Made by a program: the position numbers and the translations under genes. DNA of 64,000 nucleotides from NCBI RefSeq assembly GCF_001612725.1, contig NZ_BDAZ01000041.1, positions 1 through 64,000 on the forward strand. The letters are read 5' to 3'. The notes below the pieces were generated by a model. It had not been told where the DNA came from, searched no databases, and saw nothing but the letters and a program-made list of their open reading frames with translations. The stretch's first letter is position 1. Each line of letters opens with the position of its first letter. This document shows, in pieces, positions 43,566 through 52,359 of the stretch. The stretch comes from Nocardia anaemiae NBRC 100462 (lineage in GTDB: Bacteria; Actinomycetota; Actinomycetes; Mycobacteriales; Mycobacteriaceae).

Positions 43566-43597
43566 AAGGCCCGCCGGATGATCGTCCGGCGGGCCTT
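43566..43597. terminator. Bidirectional terminator
   Basis: AAGGCCCGCCGGA (43566-43578) and TCCGGCGGGCCTT (43585-43597) form a perfect 13-bp stem with a 6-nt loop and end in short A and T runs on either side. It sits 7 nt after the PucR stop and 24 nt from the stop of the convergent secreted esterase gene. Confidence 0.92.
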
Positions 43598-43621
43598 TCG
43601 CTTGTCTGGAGGGTCTTCCTA

Positions 43622-44695
43622 TCAGGACGGCAGGCCGAGCCCCTCGGCCAGCACCGGCCATGAAGTCTTCAGTGCCTCTTGCCAATACCCCCACGAGTGC
43701 GTCCCGGTGGGCTGGAAGTCATAGGTGGCCGGGATGCCCAGCTGATCCAGTTTGGAGCGCAGGTTCTGGGTGCACCAGTTCACCGCGGATTCGATGACAC
43801 CGCCGATCACCAGCTGATTGAAGAACCCACGCGGCCCGGGCTGCATATGGGTGCCGTTGTAGCGGTCATACATTCCCGGCACGCCCGTACCCGTGGAGAT
43901 GAACAGGTGGATGCCGCGCAACTGGTCGGCATGCAGGTAGGGATCGTTGGCCGCCCACATCGGATCATTCAACGGGCCATACATATTCACCGTATCGCCG
44001 CCGCCCCAGCCCTCCACCGCGAGCTTCACGAACTGCTGCCCGATCGGATCACTGATCTGCGCACAACCGCTGTAAGCCGCAACTGCTTGGTACAGACCAG
44101 GTTTCGCGATCGGCAACTGCAAAACCGAAGTGCCCGACGTAGATAGCCCGGCGATGGCATTGACACCGGTGGTATCGAGCTCCGCATCGATCAGCGGCGG
44201 CAACTCCTCGGTGAGGAACGTCTTCCACTTGTACAGACCGAGTTTCGGATCGGGCGCACGCCAGTCGGTGTAGTAGCTCCACTTGCCACCCACCGGCTGC
44301 ACCACATTCACGTCTTTATCGGCGAGGAACCTCAGCACGTCGGTGTTCTTCTGCCAGGTCGCACTGTCCTGCCCACCGCCACCGCCATTCAGCAGATACA
44401 ACGTCGGTCGCGGTGTCGACCGATCCGCCGGACGCAACACCTTCACCATGATGTCCTGTTGCATGGCAGCGGAATACACCCGCAGCTGCACGGTGCGATC
44501 ACCCTCGGCCCACGACCCGGTGATCGATGACGGTGCATCGGCCTTCGCGGCCGACGGGACCACGCCCGCACTCACCGTGAACACCGCCGCCAACGCAGCG
44601 AGCGCGTGCACCCAAGGGCGGCGAGCTGTTCCGACCCTCCCACTGCCCGATCCGGCAACCGGCGCAAACGCGTCTCCGGCAGGACTTCGTTTCAT
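43622..44695 (-). CDS. Secreted antigen-85-like esterase/mycolyltransferase family protein
   Basis: A 357-residue exported alpha/beta hydrolase. A long basic N-region and the hydrophobic WVHALAALAAVFTVSAGVV with SAAKADAPS form a signal peptide of about 52 residues. The fold has LYLLNGGGGG, WSYYTDW, LTEELPPLIDAEL, the nucleophile elbow GLSTSGTSVLQLP (Ser in GxSxS/GLSxSG as in antigen 85) and the closing THSWGYWQEAL with the catalytic His. It is an esterase-D-like enzyme near the mycolyltransferases, acting in the cell envelope. Its promoter region shares a three-part element with the lipase gene at 51151-52359. Confidence 0.87.
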   Translation of the reverse strand: MKRSPAGDAFAPVAGSGSGRVGTARRPWVHALAALAAVFTVSAGVVPSAAKADAPSSITGSWAEGDRTVQLRVYSAAMQQDIMVKVLRPADRSTPRPTLYLLNGGGGGQDSATWQKNTDVLRFLADKDVNVVQPVGGKWSYYTDWRAPDPKLGLYKWKTFLTEELPPLIDAELDTTGVNAIAGLSTSGTSVLQLPIAKPGLYQAVAAYSGCAQISDPIGQQFVKLAVEGWGGGDTVNMYGPLNDPMWAANDPYLHADQLRGIHLFISTGTGVPGMYDRYNGTHMQPGPRGFFNQLVIGGVIESAVNWCTQNLRSKLDQLGIPATYDFQPTGTHSWGYWQEALKTSWPVLAEGLGLPS

Positions 44696-44757
44696 TCTCC
44701 ACTTCCTCCAAGACCCAGCGTTCGTCTACTCACATCGTTCGTGCTCGTCAACGGCAG

Positions 44758-44862
44758 AAACTGCGCCAACGCTAGAGTCGGATAAGAACGATGTACGGCA
44801 AACGCCAGCGGGATCTTGACACCTCACCAATGCCCTCGACACCACTAGGGACGCAACACAAT
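44758..44862 (-). promoter_or_regulatory. Shared three-part upstream element, copy 1
   Basis: Blocks in plus-strand coordinates: A, AACTGCGCCAACGCTA core (44758-44781 with flanks); B, ACCTCACCAA (44821-44830); C, GCAACACAAT (44853-44862). The same blocks stand upstream of the lipase gene (52427-52531), with block A matching at 22 of 24 positions and the A-to-C distance 95 nt in both. Block A ends 63 nt from the esterase start. On the coding strand it contains TAGCGT, a possible -10. Confidence 0.75.
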
Positions 44863-44902
44863 ACGGGGCGACGCCCGCGGTTCTCGGCGTCCACGGGTTC
44901 CT

Positions 44903-45415
44903 TCAGCGTTGCACCGCCACGTCGACAAGTTCGTCACGACTCGGCCTGTACAGTCCGGCCGCCCATAAAGCCACTGCGATGTAGAGCACCTGTTCGGGTA
45001 TCCGAATCCACAGCGGAGACGCGGGCGCGCCGTTGAACGGGATGTCGGATACGGCGGCATAGATATTGGCGGGCAGCAGTGTGACGAACAGTGCGACCAA
45101 GCCGATCCCGGCGGGTCGGCGGGTGCTGGCGCGGACGAGACCGAGCGCGCCGAGCAGTTCCAGCACGCCGGTCAGATACACCAGGAAACTCGGAAATGGC
45201 ACGAACGGCGGCACCATGGGCAGCAGATCGCTGTGGGTGGGAGCAGGCCCGCTCGCAAGGCTGTCGGGAAGGAAATGCGTCGTGCCGGTGAGCACCAGCA
45301 TCGCCGCAAGGGCATACGCCGCGCACGTCGGCCAGCCGGTGAATCGAGTAGCTCCCAGTACACCGGCGAGGCGCAGCACGAGCAGGACAATCAACAGAAA
45401 GATCAGGGTTTCCAT
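44903..45415 (-). CDS. DoxX-like membrane protein
   Basis: A 170-residue membrane protein with four to five helices: METLIFLLIVLLVLRLAGVL, CAAYALAAMLVLTGTTHFL, FLVYLTGVLELLGALGLV, AGIGLVALFVTLLPANIYA and a final VLYIAVALWAAGLYR. TGTTHF and YLTGVLELLGALGL are DoxX/DoxD-like quinone-binding-family motifs. The start is immediately adjacent to the stop of the ABA4-like gene. It is the last gene of a five-gene operon (48937 to 44903). It may couple to a redox enzyme. Confidence 0.82.
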   Translation of the reverse strand: METLIFLLIVLLVLRLAGVLGATRFTGWPTCAAYALAAMLVLTGTTHFLPDSLASGPAPTHSDLLPMVPPFVPFPSFLVYLTGVLELLGALGLVRASTRRPAGIGLVALFVTLLPANIYAAVSDIPFNGAPASPLWIRIPEQVLYIAVALWAAGLYRPSRDELVDVAVQR

Positions 45416-45868
45416 TCATGCCTCCGCATGGGTGAGTTGGTTCGGTGTCGGTCGGTGTGCCGGGAGGAGTCGGATGAGCAGGTAGGCGAGTACGCCCAGC
45501 GGCGCGAACAAGATCGTGAACAGCAGCAGTCCACTGATCGGCACGGGATGGATACCGCGTGCGCGGCTGTCGAAGTAGATCCAGCGGCCGACAAACAGAT
45601 CGAATCCCACGAAGTGTGCCCACGCCGCGGCTGCGCCCGCATCACTGGCAAGAATTGCTTGCAAGCCAGGCAGATTCGGGTTGACCAGTACGGACAGGAA
45701 AGGCCCGAACTCCGGCAGCACCAGCGTCGCGTAGATCAGCAACGGCGGCACACAGATCAGTGGTGACGCGACGATGGTCTGCGTTCGATGCCAGCGCGGC
45801 GCCAGAATCATGAGCGCCCAGACGGGCGCGGCCAGCCAGAAGGTGAGATCGAATAGCGAACGGGTCAT
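45416..45868 (-). CDS. ABA4-like family membrane protein
   Basis: A 150-residue protein with about four helices and the ABA4-like (DUF4281) signature: LFDLTFWLAAPVWALMILAP, an acidic-free loop, AWAHFVGFDLFVGRWIYFDSRARG and GLLLFTILFAPLGVLAYLL. The plant member ABA4 is needed for neoxanthin formation, while bacterial members are uncharacterised. The ATG overlaps the stop of the preceding membrane protein gene. No carotenoid genes are nearby, so a carotenoid role is not supported. Confidence 0.85.
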   Translation of the reverse strand: MTRSLFDLTFWLAAPVWALMILAPRWHRTQTIVASPLICVPPLLIYATLVLPEFGPFLSVLVNPNLPGLQAILASDAGAAAAWAHFVGFDLFVGRWIYFDSRARGIHPVPISGLLLFTILFAPLGVLAYLLIRLLPAHRPTPNQLTHAEA

Positions 45869-46821
45869 CGAGTCGCTCCGATCACGGTCAGCGGTTCAGA
45901 TGGCAGGTGTGTGGACCGCGGTCGGCGCCGAATGATCACCATGGCCGATCCGATTGCGGCAGTGGCTATTCCTGCGAGTGCCAGCAACGTCGGTGTGTCC
46001 GGATGCACCACGGATTGTCCGCGCAGCGCCTGCCAGGTCAGCACGGCGAGCAGGCCGCCGAAGCTCGCTGCCGCGTCGGTCACGAGCGCCGCCCTGGACC
46101 GGGCCGACCGCAATGCGGGAATTCGGCGCGCACCGAATTCCAGGGCGATGATGACCAGTGGAAGCAGTTGCACCGCATGCATTCCGAGGAAATGCGGGAT
46201 GCGTAGGTCACCACCGGTGGTGCTCCAGCCGAGAATCGGCAGCCCCGGTCCACCGTCGGCGAGGCCGACGGTGTGCGCGCCTCGGATGGCGCTGCCCGTC
46301 TCGCGTTGAGCCGCGGTCGGCATCACCATGAGCATCCCCAGCGCCGCACCGATCAGGGACAGTGCGGCGCCGGAGCGGATCGCGGCGTTGCGGGCCGGAT
46401 CCGGCGTCGGGTTGCCAAACAGGATCAGCGATACGACCAGCGTCGCGACCCAGACCACGACTATGGACAGCCCCATGGTGTCCCACAGCGCGGCATTGAG
46501 CGGAGTAGTGAAGTTGAAGTGGCTGGTGGCGCCGCGCACGATCTGGATCACGATGACGGCCAGTTCCACGCCGAGGCCGACGGCCGCCACCGTGCCTGCC
46601 CACCAGGCGATCCGCCGCCAGCGGCTGAGCTGGGCGATCAGCCACGCCCAGGTAACGGCGTAGATAAGCACCGAAAGCGCGAATTTCAATGCCTTGGCCC
46701 AGATCGGCAGTCCGGTGAGGACGCGGTCGTCGACGATCACACCCCCGATCGAGAAGAGAACAAGCAGTGCCATCACGATGGCGAGCAGCATCAGTGGGCG
46801 ATGCCAATTCAGGGAGGTCAT
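45865..46821 (-). CDS. Conserved multi-pass membrane protein, unknown function
   Basis: A 318-residue protein with about nine predicted membrane helices (for example PLMLLAIVMALLVLFSIGGV, ALKFALSVLIYAVTWAWLI and LVVSLILFGN). It contains GWSTTGGDLRIPHFLGMHAVQLLPL, where H and the short acidic loop may matter, and a Lys/Arg-rich tail. I do not recognise a characterised family. GGAGGTC touches the ATG at 46821. It lies between the carboxylesterase and the ABA4-like gene, overlapping the latter by 4 nt, so the three membrane proteins are probably made together. Confidence 0.75.
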   Translation of the reverse strand: MTSLNWHRPLMLLAIVMALLVLFSIGGVIVDDRVLTGLPIWAKALKFALSVLIYAVTWAWLIAQLSRWRRIAWWAGTVAAVGLGVELAVIVIQIVRGATSHFNFTTPLNAALWDTMGLSIVVVWVATLVVSLILFGNPTPDPARNAAIRSGAALSLIGAALGMLMVMPTAAQRETGSAIRGAHTVGLADGGPGLPILGWSTTGGDLRIPHFLGMHAVQLLPLVIIALEFGARRIPALRSARSRAALVTDAAASFGGLLAVLTWQALRGQSVVHPDTPTLLALAGIATAAIGSAMVIIRRRPRSTHLPSEPLTVIGATR

Positions 46822-46841
46822 GTGGTGTCCTTCGGCAGGAA

Positions 46842-48059
46842 CTAGTCGGTGTTCAAGTGCTGTTCGGTGGCGCGGGACCAGCCGGGGTCGCCGTGGCGGA
46901 TGAAGCCGATCCAGCGCCCGCGCATGTCCTCGACCAGGGTCTGCGGCCGCTCGCCCATGAGCATCGGCGCGTGCGCCCACGCTGCCGCGTTCCCGAGCAG
47001 GAACGGCAGGTCCAGGCAGTGACATGCGCCGAAGGGGCTGCCCGCCGGATGCCAGTCGAATCGGTAGCGCCATGCGGTATTTCCGTGCGCGGCAAGCGTT
47101 TCCGCCAAGCGCAGGGTAGGAGCACGGAACACTTGGTGGGTCACGGCGTCGGCTGCGTCAGCGACCATCGCCAGCGCCTCGTCCTTTGTCGTTCCCAGCA
47201 GGACCTCGATACCCGTAACAGAGGCCGACCGCACCAAGTCGTCGCTGACGAGAACACCGTCGGCGACCAGTTGATACGGCGGAGCCGCACCACCGACGCG
47301 CGCCCCGACCGCATGCTGCGCCGAGAGCAGCTCGGCCACCGGAACATCGAACAATCGCCGCTGCTCATCCAGCGCAAGGCCCAACTCGCTCAACAGCATT
47401 CGCCCGGCAAGGACCGCGTCCTCGGGTGAGGCGGGCGGTATACCGGCAGGGGTGCTCTGCAGGATCGCACGACGGAAAAGTCCGGTGGTCCGGGCAGGCA
47501 TCGCGAGTATCGAGAGCGCCCCGCCGGATTGCCCGGCAACGGTGACCTGCGCCGGATCCCCGCCGAACGCGGCGATGTTGTCCCGCACCCACTCCAGTGC
47601 GGCCATTTGGTCGAGCAATCCGAGATTGCCTTCGCTGACACCGGGTAGGTACAGATATCCGAGAACACCGAGTCGATAGTTGATTGTCACGACCACGATG
47701 TCTCCGTGCTCGGCCAGCTCCGCACCGTCGTACCAGGCCAATCCGCCCGAGCCGCTGGTGAATCCGCCGCCGTGCAGAAAAACCAGCACCTGATGACCGG
47801 ACCCGGCCGGTGCCCAAACATTCAGCGACAGACAGTCTTCGGCCTGGGCGACCGTGAACCGACCCATGACGCGCTCCAGCCGTGACGCCAACTGTGGTGC
47901 GGCCGGGCCGATCTCGACACTGTCGCGGATGCCCGGCCATGGCTCCACGGCGCGCGGCGCGCCGAAACGCACGGCAGTCGCGAAAGGGATGCCGCGGAAC
48001 GCGGCTACCCGACCGTCGGCACTCCCCCTGACCTTCCCCGCGGCAGTCTCGACGATCAT
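46842..48059 (-). CDS. Type B carboxylesterase
   Basis: A 405-residue carboxylesterase/lipase family enzyme. It has FRGIPFATAVRFGAP, EDCLSLNVWAP, the oxyanion HGGGFTSGSGG, NLGLLDQMAALEWVRDNIAAFGGDP and the nucleophile elbow VTVAGQSGGALS. It is shorter than the usual about 500 residues, mainly in the C-terminal half, where the catalytic His region is FGACHCLDLPFLLGN. There is no signal peptide, so it is cytoplasmic. The ATG overlaps the VOC gene stop. It probably hydrolyses an ester whose product is handled by the VOC protein. Confidence 0.87.
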   Translation of the reverse strand: MIVETAAGKVRGSADGRVAAFRGIPFATAVRFGAPRAVEPWPGIRDSVEIGPAAPQLASRLERVMGRFTVAQAEDCLSLNVWAPAGSGHQVLVFLHGGGFTSGSGGLAWYDGAELAEHGDIVVVTINYRLGVLGYLYLPGVSEGNLGLLDQMAALEWVRDNIAAFGGDPAQVTVAGQSGGALSILAMPARTTGLFRRAILQSTPAGIPPASPEDAVLAGRMLLSELGLALDEQRRLFDVPVAELLSAQHAVGARVGGAAPPYQLVADGVLVSDDLVRSASVTGIEVLLGTTKDEALAMVADAADAVTHQVFRAPTLRLAETLAAHGNTAWRYRFDWHPAGSPFGACHCLDLPFLLGNAAAWAHAPMLMGERPQTLVEDMRGRWIGFIRHGDPGWSRATEQHLNTD

Positions 48060-48937
48060 TGCGCGACGAATGTCAGTCCGGCGCCGTATGCGTCGCGCGC
48101 GGACACAAAGAACCCCGCCGCGGTGGTGCGAGTCGGCGAACCGGTGCTTACCACAATCCGACGCGCGTGGTCGACATCATCGACCCGGATGGTCATCGCC
48201 GCTAAGTACGATGGCGCAGGCACCGGCTCACCGGGCAGCACCTGGCCTACGTCCGACGCCCGAACGAACTCGAGTCGAACCTCTTTGTGCGCCAACACGA
48301 TCAACGAATCCTCGATGGTCGGATCGACCGCGATGATGCGCCGGTAGCGGTCGACGATCTCGTCGAACTCGATGTCGGCGGCCACGATCGTCACCGCCGC
48401 GATCCCGCGCGCTCCGTTCGGATGGTCGAGATACCGTGGCTGGTGCACATATTCGCGGGTCAGGTGCTGGGATATGCCGAGCAAACCCTCGGACGTGCTG
48501 CGCGGATCGATATGCACCGTGCGGGCGCGCATGGTCCGCACGCCGTCCTCGGTGTCCACATCACGTTTCAGTTCGAGCACACCGGAAGCGGGCAGCCCGG
48601 CTTCGATGAGCCGCGTGCTGACCGCGGCGGCGTCGTCGGTCTCCAGATTGAGAATCCGGAATCCATCCGGCAGCCGTTTGGCGTGCCACGGGTCCGGGGC
48701 GGCGGCATCGACGATGCCGAACAATTCGATGTACGAGTCGCCGAACACCGCGCATTCGTTGGCGGTGCACCCCAGAATCGCCGGTTCACCCGGTCCCGGG
48801 CTCATCAGGTGCCGCGACCGCGGCGTCAAGGTGAATCCGAAGGACCGGTATCTACGCGTCATCGCATCGAAGTCACTGCCTTTGAGACCCGTGTGGTGGA
48901 TGGCTCCGATGTACTGCCTGCTCATGTCGTCGTTCAT
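48056..48937 (-). CDS. VOC (glyoxalase-like) family protein
   Basis: A 293-residue two-module VOC-fold protein: IGAIHHTGLKGSDFDAMTRRY with an HH start, IELFGIVD, then a second module with IAAVTIVAADIEFDEIVDRY and MTIRVDDVDHARRIV. It resembles the glyoxalase-like domain proteins of PF13468 type. Candidate metal ligands are the early His and the Glu in YIELFG. It is the first gene of the operon and divergent from the Lrp-type regulator across 85 nt. Its reaction is unknown. An internal ATG at 48925 is an alternative start. Confidence 0.8.
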   Translation of the reverse strand: MNDDMSRQYIGAIHHTGLKGSDFDAMTRRYRSFGFTLTPRSRHLMSPGPGEPAILGCTANECAVFGDSYIELFGIVDAAAPDPWHAKRLPDGFRILNLETDDAAAVSTRLIEAGLPASGVLELKRDVDTEDGVRTMRARTVHIDPRSTSEGLLGISQHLTREYVHQPRYLDHPNGARGIAAVTIVAADIEFDEIVDRYRRIIAVDPTIEDSLIVLAHKEVRLEFVRASDVGQVLPGEPVPAPSYLAAMTIRVDDVDHARRIVVSTGSPTRTTAAGFFVSARDAYGAGLTFVAQ

Positions 48938-49022
48938 GCGAACGAGGCTGCTGGACCACAGCGTCGAAGACCGCTTATCGGGCGGTCGACGCCGTTTTCG
49001 GACATCTATCTACCCTGATCGG

Positions 49023-49976
49023 GTGGATTCGGACACCCTCGACGAGCTCGACCTGCAACTGCTGCACGCACTACAAATCGACGGCCGCGCCGCATACAGC
49101 ACAATCGCCCAGGTACTTAGGGTTTCCTCGCGCACCGTGGCCCGTCGATACGGCCGCCTGCGCGCCAACGGGCTCGTCCGGGTCACCGGCGTCGCGACCC
49201 CGGGGCCGATTGCAACCGCTGAGTGGATCGTCCGAATCACCGTACGGGCAAGTTCCGCTGGCACGCTGGCGCGCGCCCTCGTCCAGCGTCCGGACACCGC
49301 CTGGGTGACGGTGGTCGACAGTGGCACCGAAATCGTGTGCATCTTCCGCATACCCGGCGACGGCCCGGCACCGCTGGCCGTACTCGCCGGACATGGCGAT
49401 GTCCTCGATATCACCGCACACCGGCTCCTGCACCACTTCATGCAACGCCGCTGGCGCGGCCGCACCTCGGCGCTGACCACCGCCCAAATCGAGGCGCTGC
49501 AACCACCGGATACCGCCGCGACACAGTCGCTATCGCTGACCGAGCTCGACCATCGGCTACTCGCCGCCCTATCGCTCGACGGCCGCACCACTTACCCCGA
49601 CCTCGCCCGCCGCATCGGCTGGTCCGAGACAGCGATCCGGCGTCGACTCGACGAACTTCGACGCGCCGGGATTTTGCGGTTCAGCGTCGAAATCGACCCC
49701 GCCGCATTCGGTTTCACCGTCTCCTGCGTGATCTGGATGAGCGTAGTACCGCATCAGCTCCAGACTGTGGCGACAGCCTTGGCTTCCGACTTCGAGGCAG
49801 CATTCGTCGGCGCCACCACCGGCGAGCACAATCTGATAGCGATCGCGGTCTTCCGCACCTCCGCAGAACTGTATGCCTACCTCACCGAGCGGATCACCGC
49901 ACTGGACGGGATCGAACGCATGGAAACCACACCGATCGCCACCTACGCCAAGCGCGACGCCCAAATATTTCGTTAG
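49023..49976 (+). CDS. Lrp/AsnC family regulator with two tandem units
   Basis: A 317-residue protein made of two Lrp-like halves. The first (1-150) has LDELDLQLLHALQIDGRAAYSTIAQVL and an HTH. The second (about 165-317) has LTELDHRLLAALSLDGRTTYPDLARRIGWSETAIRRRLDEL followed by a ligand-sensing RAM-like region (EHNLIAIAVFRTSAELYAYL), given here as key parts only. The GTG at 49023 has no Shine-Dalgarno; the leader may be very short. It is divergent from the VOC-esterase-membrane operon, which it probably controls in response to a small amino-acid-like ligand. Confidence 0.85.
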   Translation: MDSDTLDELDLQLLHALQIDGRAAYSTIAQVLRVSSRTVARRYGRLRANGLVRVTGVATPGPIATAEWIVRITVRASSAGTLARALVQRPDTAWVTVVDSGTEIVCIFRIPGDGPAPLAVLAGHGDVLDITAHRLLHHFMQRRWRGRTSALTTAQIEALQPPDTAATQSLSLTELDHRLLAALSLDGRTTYPDLARRIGWSETAIRRRLDELRRAGILRFSVEIDPAAFGFTVSCVIWMSVVPHQLQTVATALASDFEAAFVGATTGEHNLIAIAVFRTSAELYAYLTERITALDGIERMETTPIATYAKRDAQIFR

Positions 49977-49995
49977 TCGTTCGGGCGACGCTCGT

Positions 49996-50796
49996 TTACT
50001 GCGGCATCTCCCCCACCGTCACGTTGGTATCGATCAGCCCGAACATCTCTCCCTGTGGCGCCGCGACCATCGCCATTCGGCCGGCCGGTGAGTCGGACGC
50101 GGGCATCAGCACCTGCGCGCCGAGTTCGGAAGCGCGCGCTACTCCGGCGTCGACATCGTCGAACTGGAACCAGGTCAGCCAGTAGCTGGGCATGGGTTCG
50201 CCGGGCATCACGGTGTCGTCGTTCATGCCGCCGACGGACTGTTCGCCGCCGCGCGGGGTGAACATCGCGTAGATCATGTTCTTGCCGTCGCCGACATCGG
50301 CGTAGGTGAAGCCGAAGACGTCGGCGTAGAACTTCTTCGCGGTGTCGAGCTGGCGGGTGTGCAGTTCGTTCCAGCAGTAGGCGCCGTGCTCGTTGTGGAC
50401 CGCGGCGCCGTTGTGCGCACGGGCCTGCCAGATGCCGAATGCCGCACCGACGGTGTCGATTCCGATGAACATGCGCCCGGCATCGAGCACGTCGAATGGG
50501 GGCATGACGACTTGGCCGCCCGCCGCGCGCACCTTCTCGGCGATCGCGTCGGCATCGTCGGCGGCGAAGTAGGTCGTCCACACCGAGGGCATCTCGGACT
50601 GCGGTTTGGGACCGATTCCGGCCACCGCGTCACCGCCCTTCATCCCCATCAGATATCCGCCTGCCTCGTCCCCACCGCTCTCGATGGACCAGCCGAACAG
50701 ATCGGCGTAGAACTCGCTCGCCTTCACCGGGTCGTCGACCTGGCAGTCGACCCAACACGGGGTGCCCTCGGACCAAGGTGTGCTTCGAACAGGCAT
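49996..50796 (-). CDS. VOC family protein with two glyoxalase-like domains
   Basis: A 266-residue protein with two about 125-residue VOC repeats: TPCWVDCQVDDPVKASEFYADLFGW and YCWNELHTRQLDTAKKFYADVFGF, each ending in an FGxxx...GMF/MFG strand. The early WVDCQ/WNELH positions carry potential ligands. GGAGAT sits 5 nt before the ATG. Similar proteins in Streptomyces and mycobacteria are linked to antibiotic binding or to unknown oxidation steps. It is monocistronic, 20 nt from the convergent Lrp stop. Confidence 0.88.
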   Translation of the reverse strand: MPVRSTPWSEGTPCWVDCQVDDPVKASEFYADLFGWSIESGGDEAGGYLMGMKGGDAVAGIGPKPQSEMPSVWTTYFAADDADAIAEKVRAAGGQVVMPPFDVLDAGRMFIGIDTVGAAFGIWQARAHNGAAVHNEHGAYCWNELHTRQLDTAKKFYADVFGFTYADVGDGKNMIYAMFTPRGGEQSVGGMNDDTVMPGEPMPSYWLTWFQFDDVDAGVARASELGAQVLMPASDSPAGRMAMVAAPQGEMFGLIDTNVTVGEMPQ

Positions 50797-51150
50797 CGGT
50801 ATCTCCGTTCACTCGTCGGTTGCCTGCGGTCGCGGGCGGGCCTACCGAACCCGCCCGGGATGATGCCGATCACACTGCCGTCTAGTAGTGAACCAGCATC
50901 TCCGGCCGGTGTCCTGTAGTTCGCCGAACGGTTACTGCAACGGGTTCGGACATCCGAATGCCCACCGGGCCGATCGTGCGGAATCGGCCCGGTGGACAGG
51001 CCACCACGCGCCGACACCCATCGGGAAACAGAGGCGGGGTAGGAATCCGTTTCGCCGGTACGGGATCGCGTGGCGGTGAGCGCACCCGCCGGACAGGCTC
51101 GGGGAGTCAGGGTTCGTCCTGTCCGGCCGCGGTGCACGCCTACTCGAATC
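50797..51150. other. 354-nt interval between VOC and lipase genes
   Basis: No gene is seen. It holds the lipase terminator (50962-50995) and the promoter of the VOC gene on the minus strand, with no operator-like repeat that I could find near its start. Confidence 0.5.
50962..50995 (-). terminator. Strong hairpin downstream of the lipase gene
   Basis: CCACCGGGCCGAT (50962-50974) and ATCGGCCCGGTGG (50983-50995) form a perfect 13-bp stem with an 8-nt loop, about 155 nt past the lipase stop. It also separates the lipase from the VOC gene on the same strand. Confidence 0.75.
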
Positions 51151-52359
51151 TCACAGCTTGCCGCCACCGCCGATCAACCACGGGTTGAAGGCGCATTCCA
51201 GATTCGGATGCGCGGCCGGGTCGAGCGCGTTGAGCGCGATCGACAGGGCGCGCGGCGAGTACATGATCGTCAGGTGGTCCGACAGGTCCTGTTCGCAACC
51301 GTCCTGAAGGGTGATGTTGTGGACGGTCACCCCCGGGCCCGCCTTCAGGAAGGTCAGGTCGTAGGGGTTGGTGACCTCGTCGTAGCGGGTTCCCACGACC
51401 GTGTAGTCGACCCCCGCAATGGTGTCGCCGTTCGCATTGAGCTGGTTCACGAAATCCGAGCCGATGGTCTGCTGGATGCCCGCGTGACCGACGAAGATCT
51501 CGATGAAGCCGAGAATGTCGATACCGAAGTTATTGATGGCCCGGCCCAATGCGCCGATCCCGTCGAGGCTGGTGCCGTGGTGGGTGGCGCCGAAGGTGAC
51601 CAGATTCTTCACCTTGGCCGCACCGCCCTCGAACTTCGTGTACCAGTTGGCCATCGAACCGCCCTGGGAGTGGGCGACGATATCGACCTCGGACGCACCG
51701 GTCGCCGCGAGCACTCGATCGACGAACGCGGCGACCTGTTTGGCCGAATCCTGGATGTATCCGGTACCCATCACGCCGGGTAGCACCGATCCGACCCCGC
51801 CGCCTTCCAGCAGGTTCGAGCGACCGTAGTTGAAGGTGAAGACACAGAAGCCCGCATCCTTCAGCGGCTGGCCCATATAGGCGAATCCGTTGTAGGCGTT
51901 CATCCAGGTGCCGTGCAATGCGACCACGGGGCGCGGATGTTCGGCGGTCGGCTTGCAGTTCCAGTCGTTTGTGCCGGGCGGTGCGACATCAGGATTCAAC
52001 AGGCCGTAGCCGAAGGCGGCCAGCCACGATGTCATCGGCGGGCCGTAACCCACTGTGTCGCTGGCATATCCGCCCGATGATCCGGAACTGCTACCGGAGC
52101 CACCGTAGCAATCACCGGAGCCATTGCCCGATCCCGCACCGCTGCCCGAGGTGCAGGCCGAACCCGAACTACCCGCGCTGCCGGAATCGGCGACCGGCGC
52201 CGCCTTCCGGCCCGCGGCGATGTAGTCGGCCAGTGTCTGCTCCGTTGGCGCCGGATCGGGATCCGCGTTGGCTGTGACCCCGGTCATGCTCATGGTGAGC
52301 ACCGAGACGCCCATCATCACCGCGGCGCTGACCGACCGACCGCATCTACTTCGTTTCAT
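51151..52359 (-). CDS. Secreted class 2 lipase (alpha/beta hydrolase)
   Basis: A 402-residue exported lipase. The signal peptide MKRSRCGRSVSAAVMMGVSV ends near TANADPDP. A Ser/Gly-rich low-complexity spacer (about residues 58-96) contains two Cys. The hydrolase core has RPVVALHGTWMNAYNGF, the nucleophile VDIVAHSQGGSMANWY, TFGATHHGTSLDG and a final SDHLTIMYSP with the catalytic His. It matches the PF01674-type lipases, with a Cys pair near the C-terminus (GCEQD, LECAF). Its upstream region carries the same three-part element as the secreted esterase gene at 43622-44695, so the two are probably co-regulated. Confidence 0.88.
   Translation of the reverse strand: MKRSRCGRSVSAAVMMGVSVLTMSMTGVTANADPDPAPTEQTLADYIAAGRKAAPVADSGSAGSSGSACTSGSGAGSGNGSGDCYGGSGSSSGSSGGYASDTVGYGPPMTSWLAAFGYGLLNPDVAPPGTNDWNCKPTAEHPRPVVALHGTWMNAYNGFAYMGQPLKDAGFCVFTFNYGRSNLLEGGGVGSVLPGVMGTGYIQDSAKQVAAFVDRVLAATGASEVDIVAHSQGGSMANWYTKFEGGAAKVKNLVTFGATHHGTSLDGIGALGRAINNFGIDILGFIEIFVGHAGIQQTIGSDFVNQLNANGDTIAGVDYTVVGTRYDEVTNPYDLTFLKAGPGVTVHNITLQDGCEQDLSDHLTIMYSPRALSIALNALDPAAHPNLECAFNPWLIGGGGKL

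Noticed and set aside
45416-45868. Carotenoid (neoxanthin) role for the ABA4-like gene
   Set aside because: No crt or other carotenoid genes in the window; only the family fold supports it.
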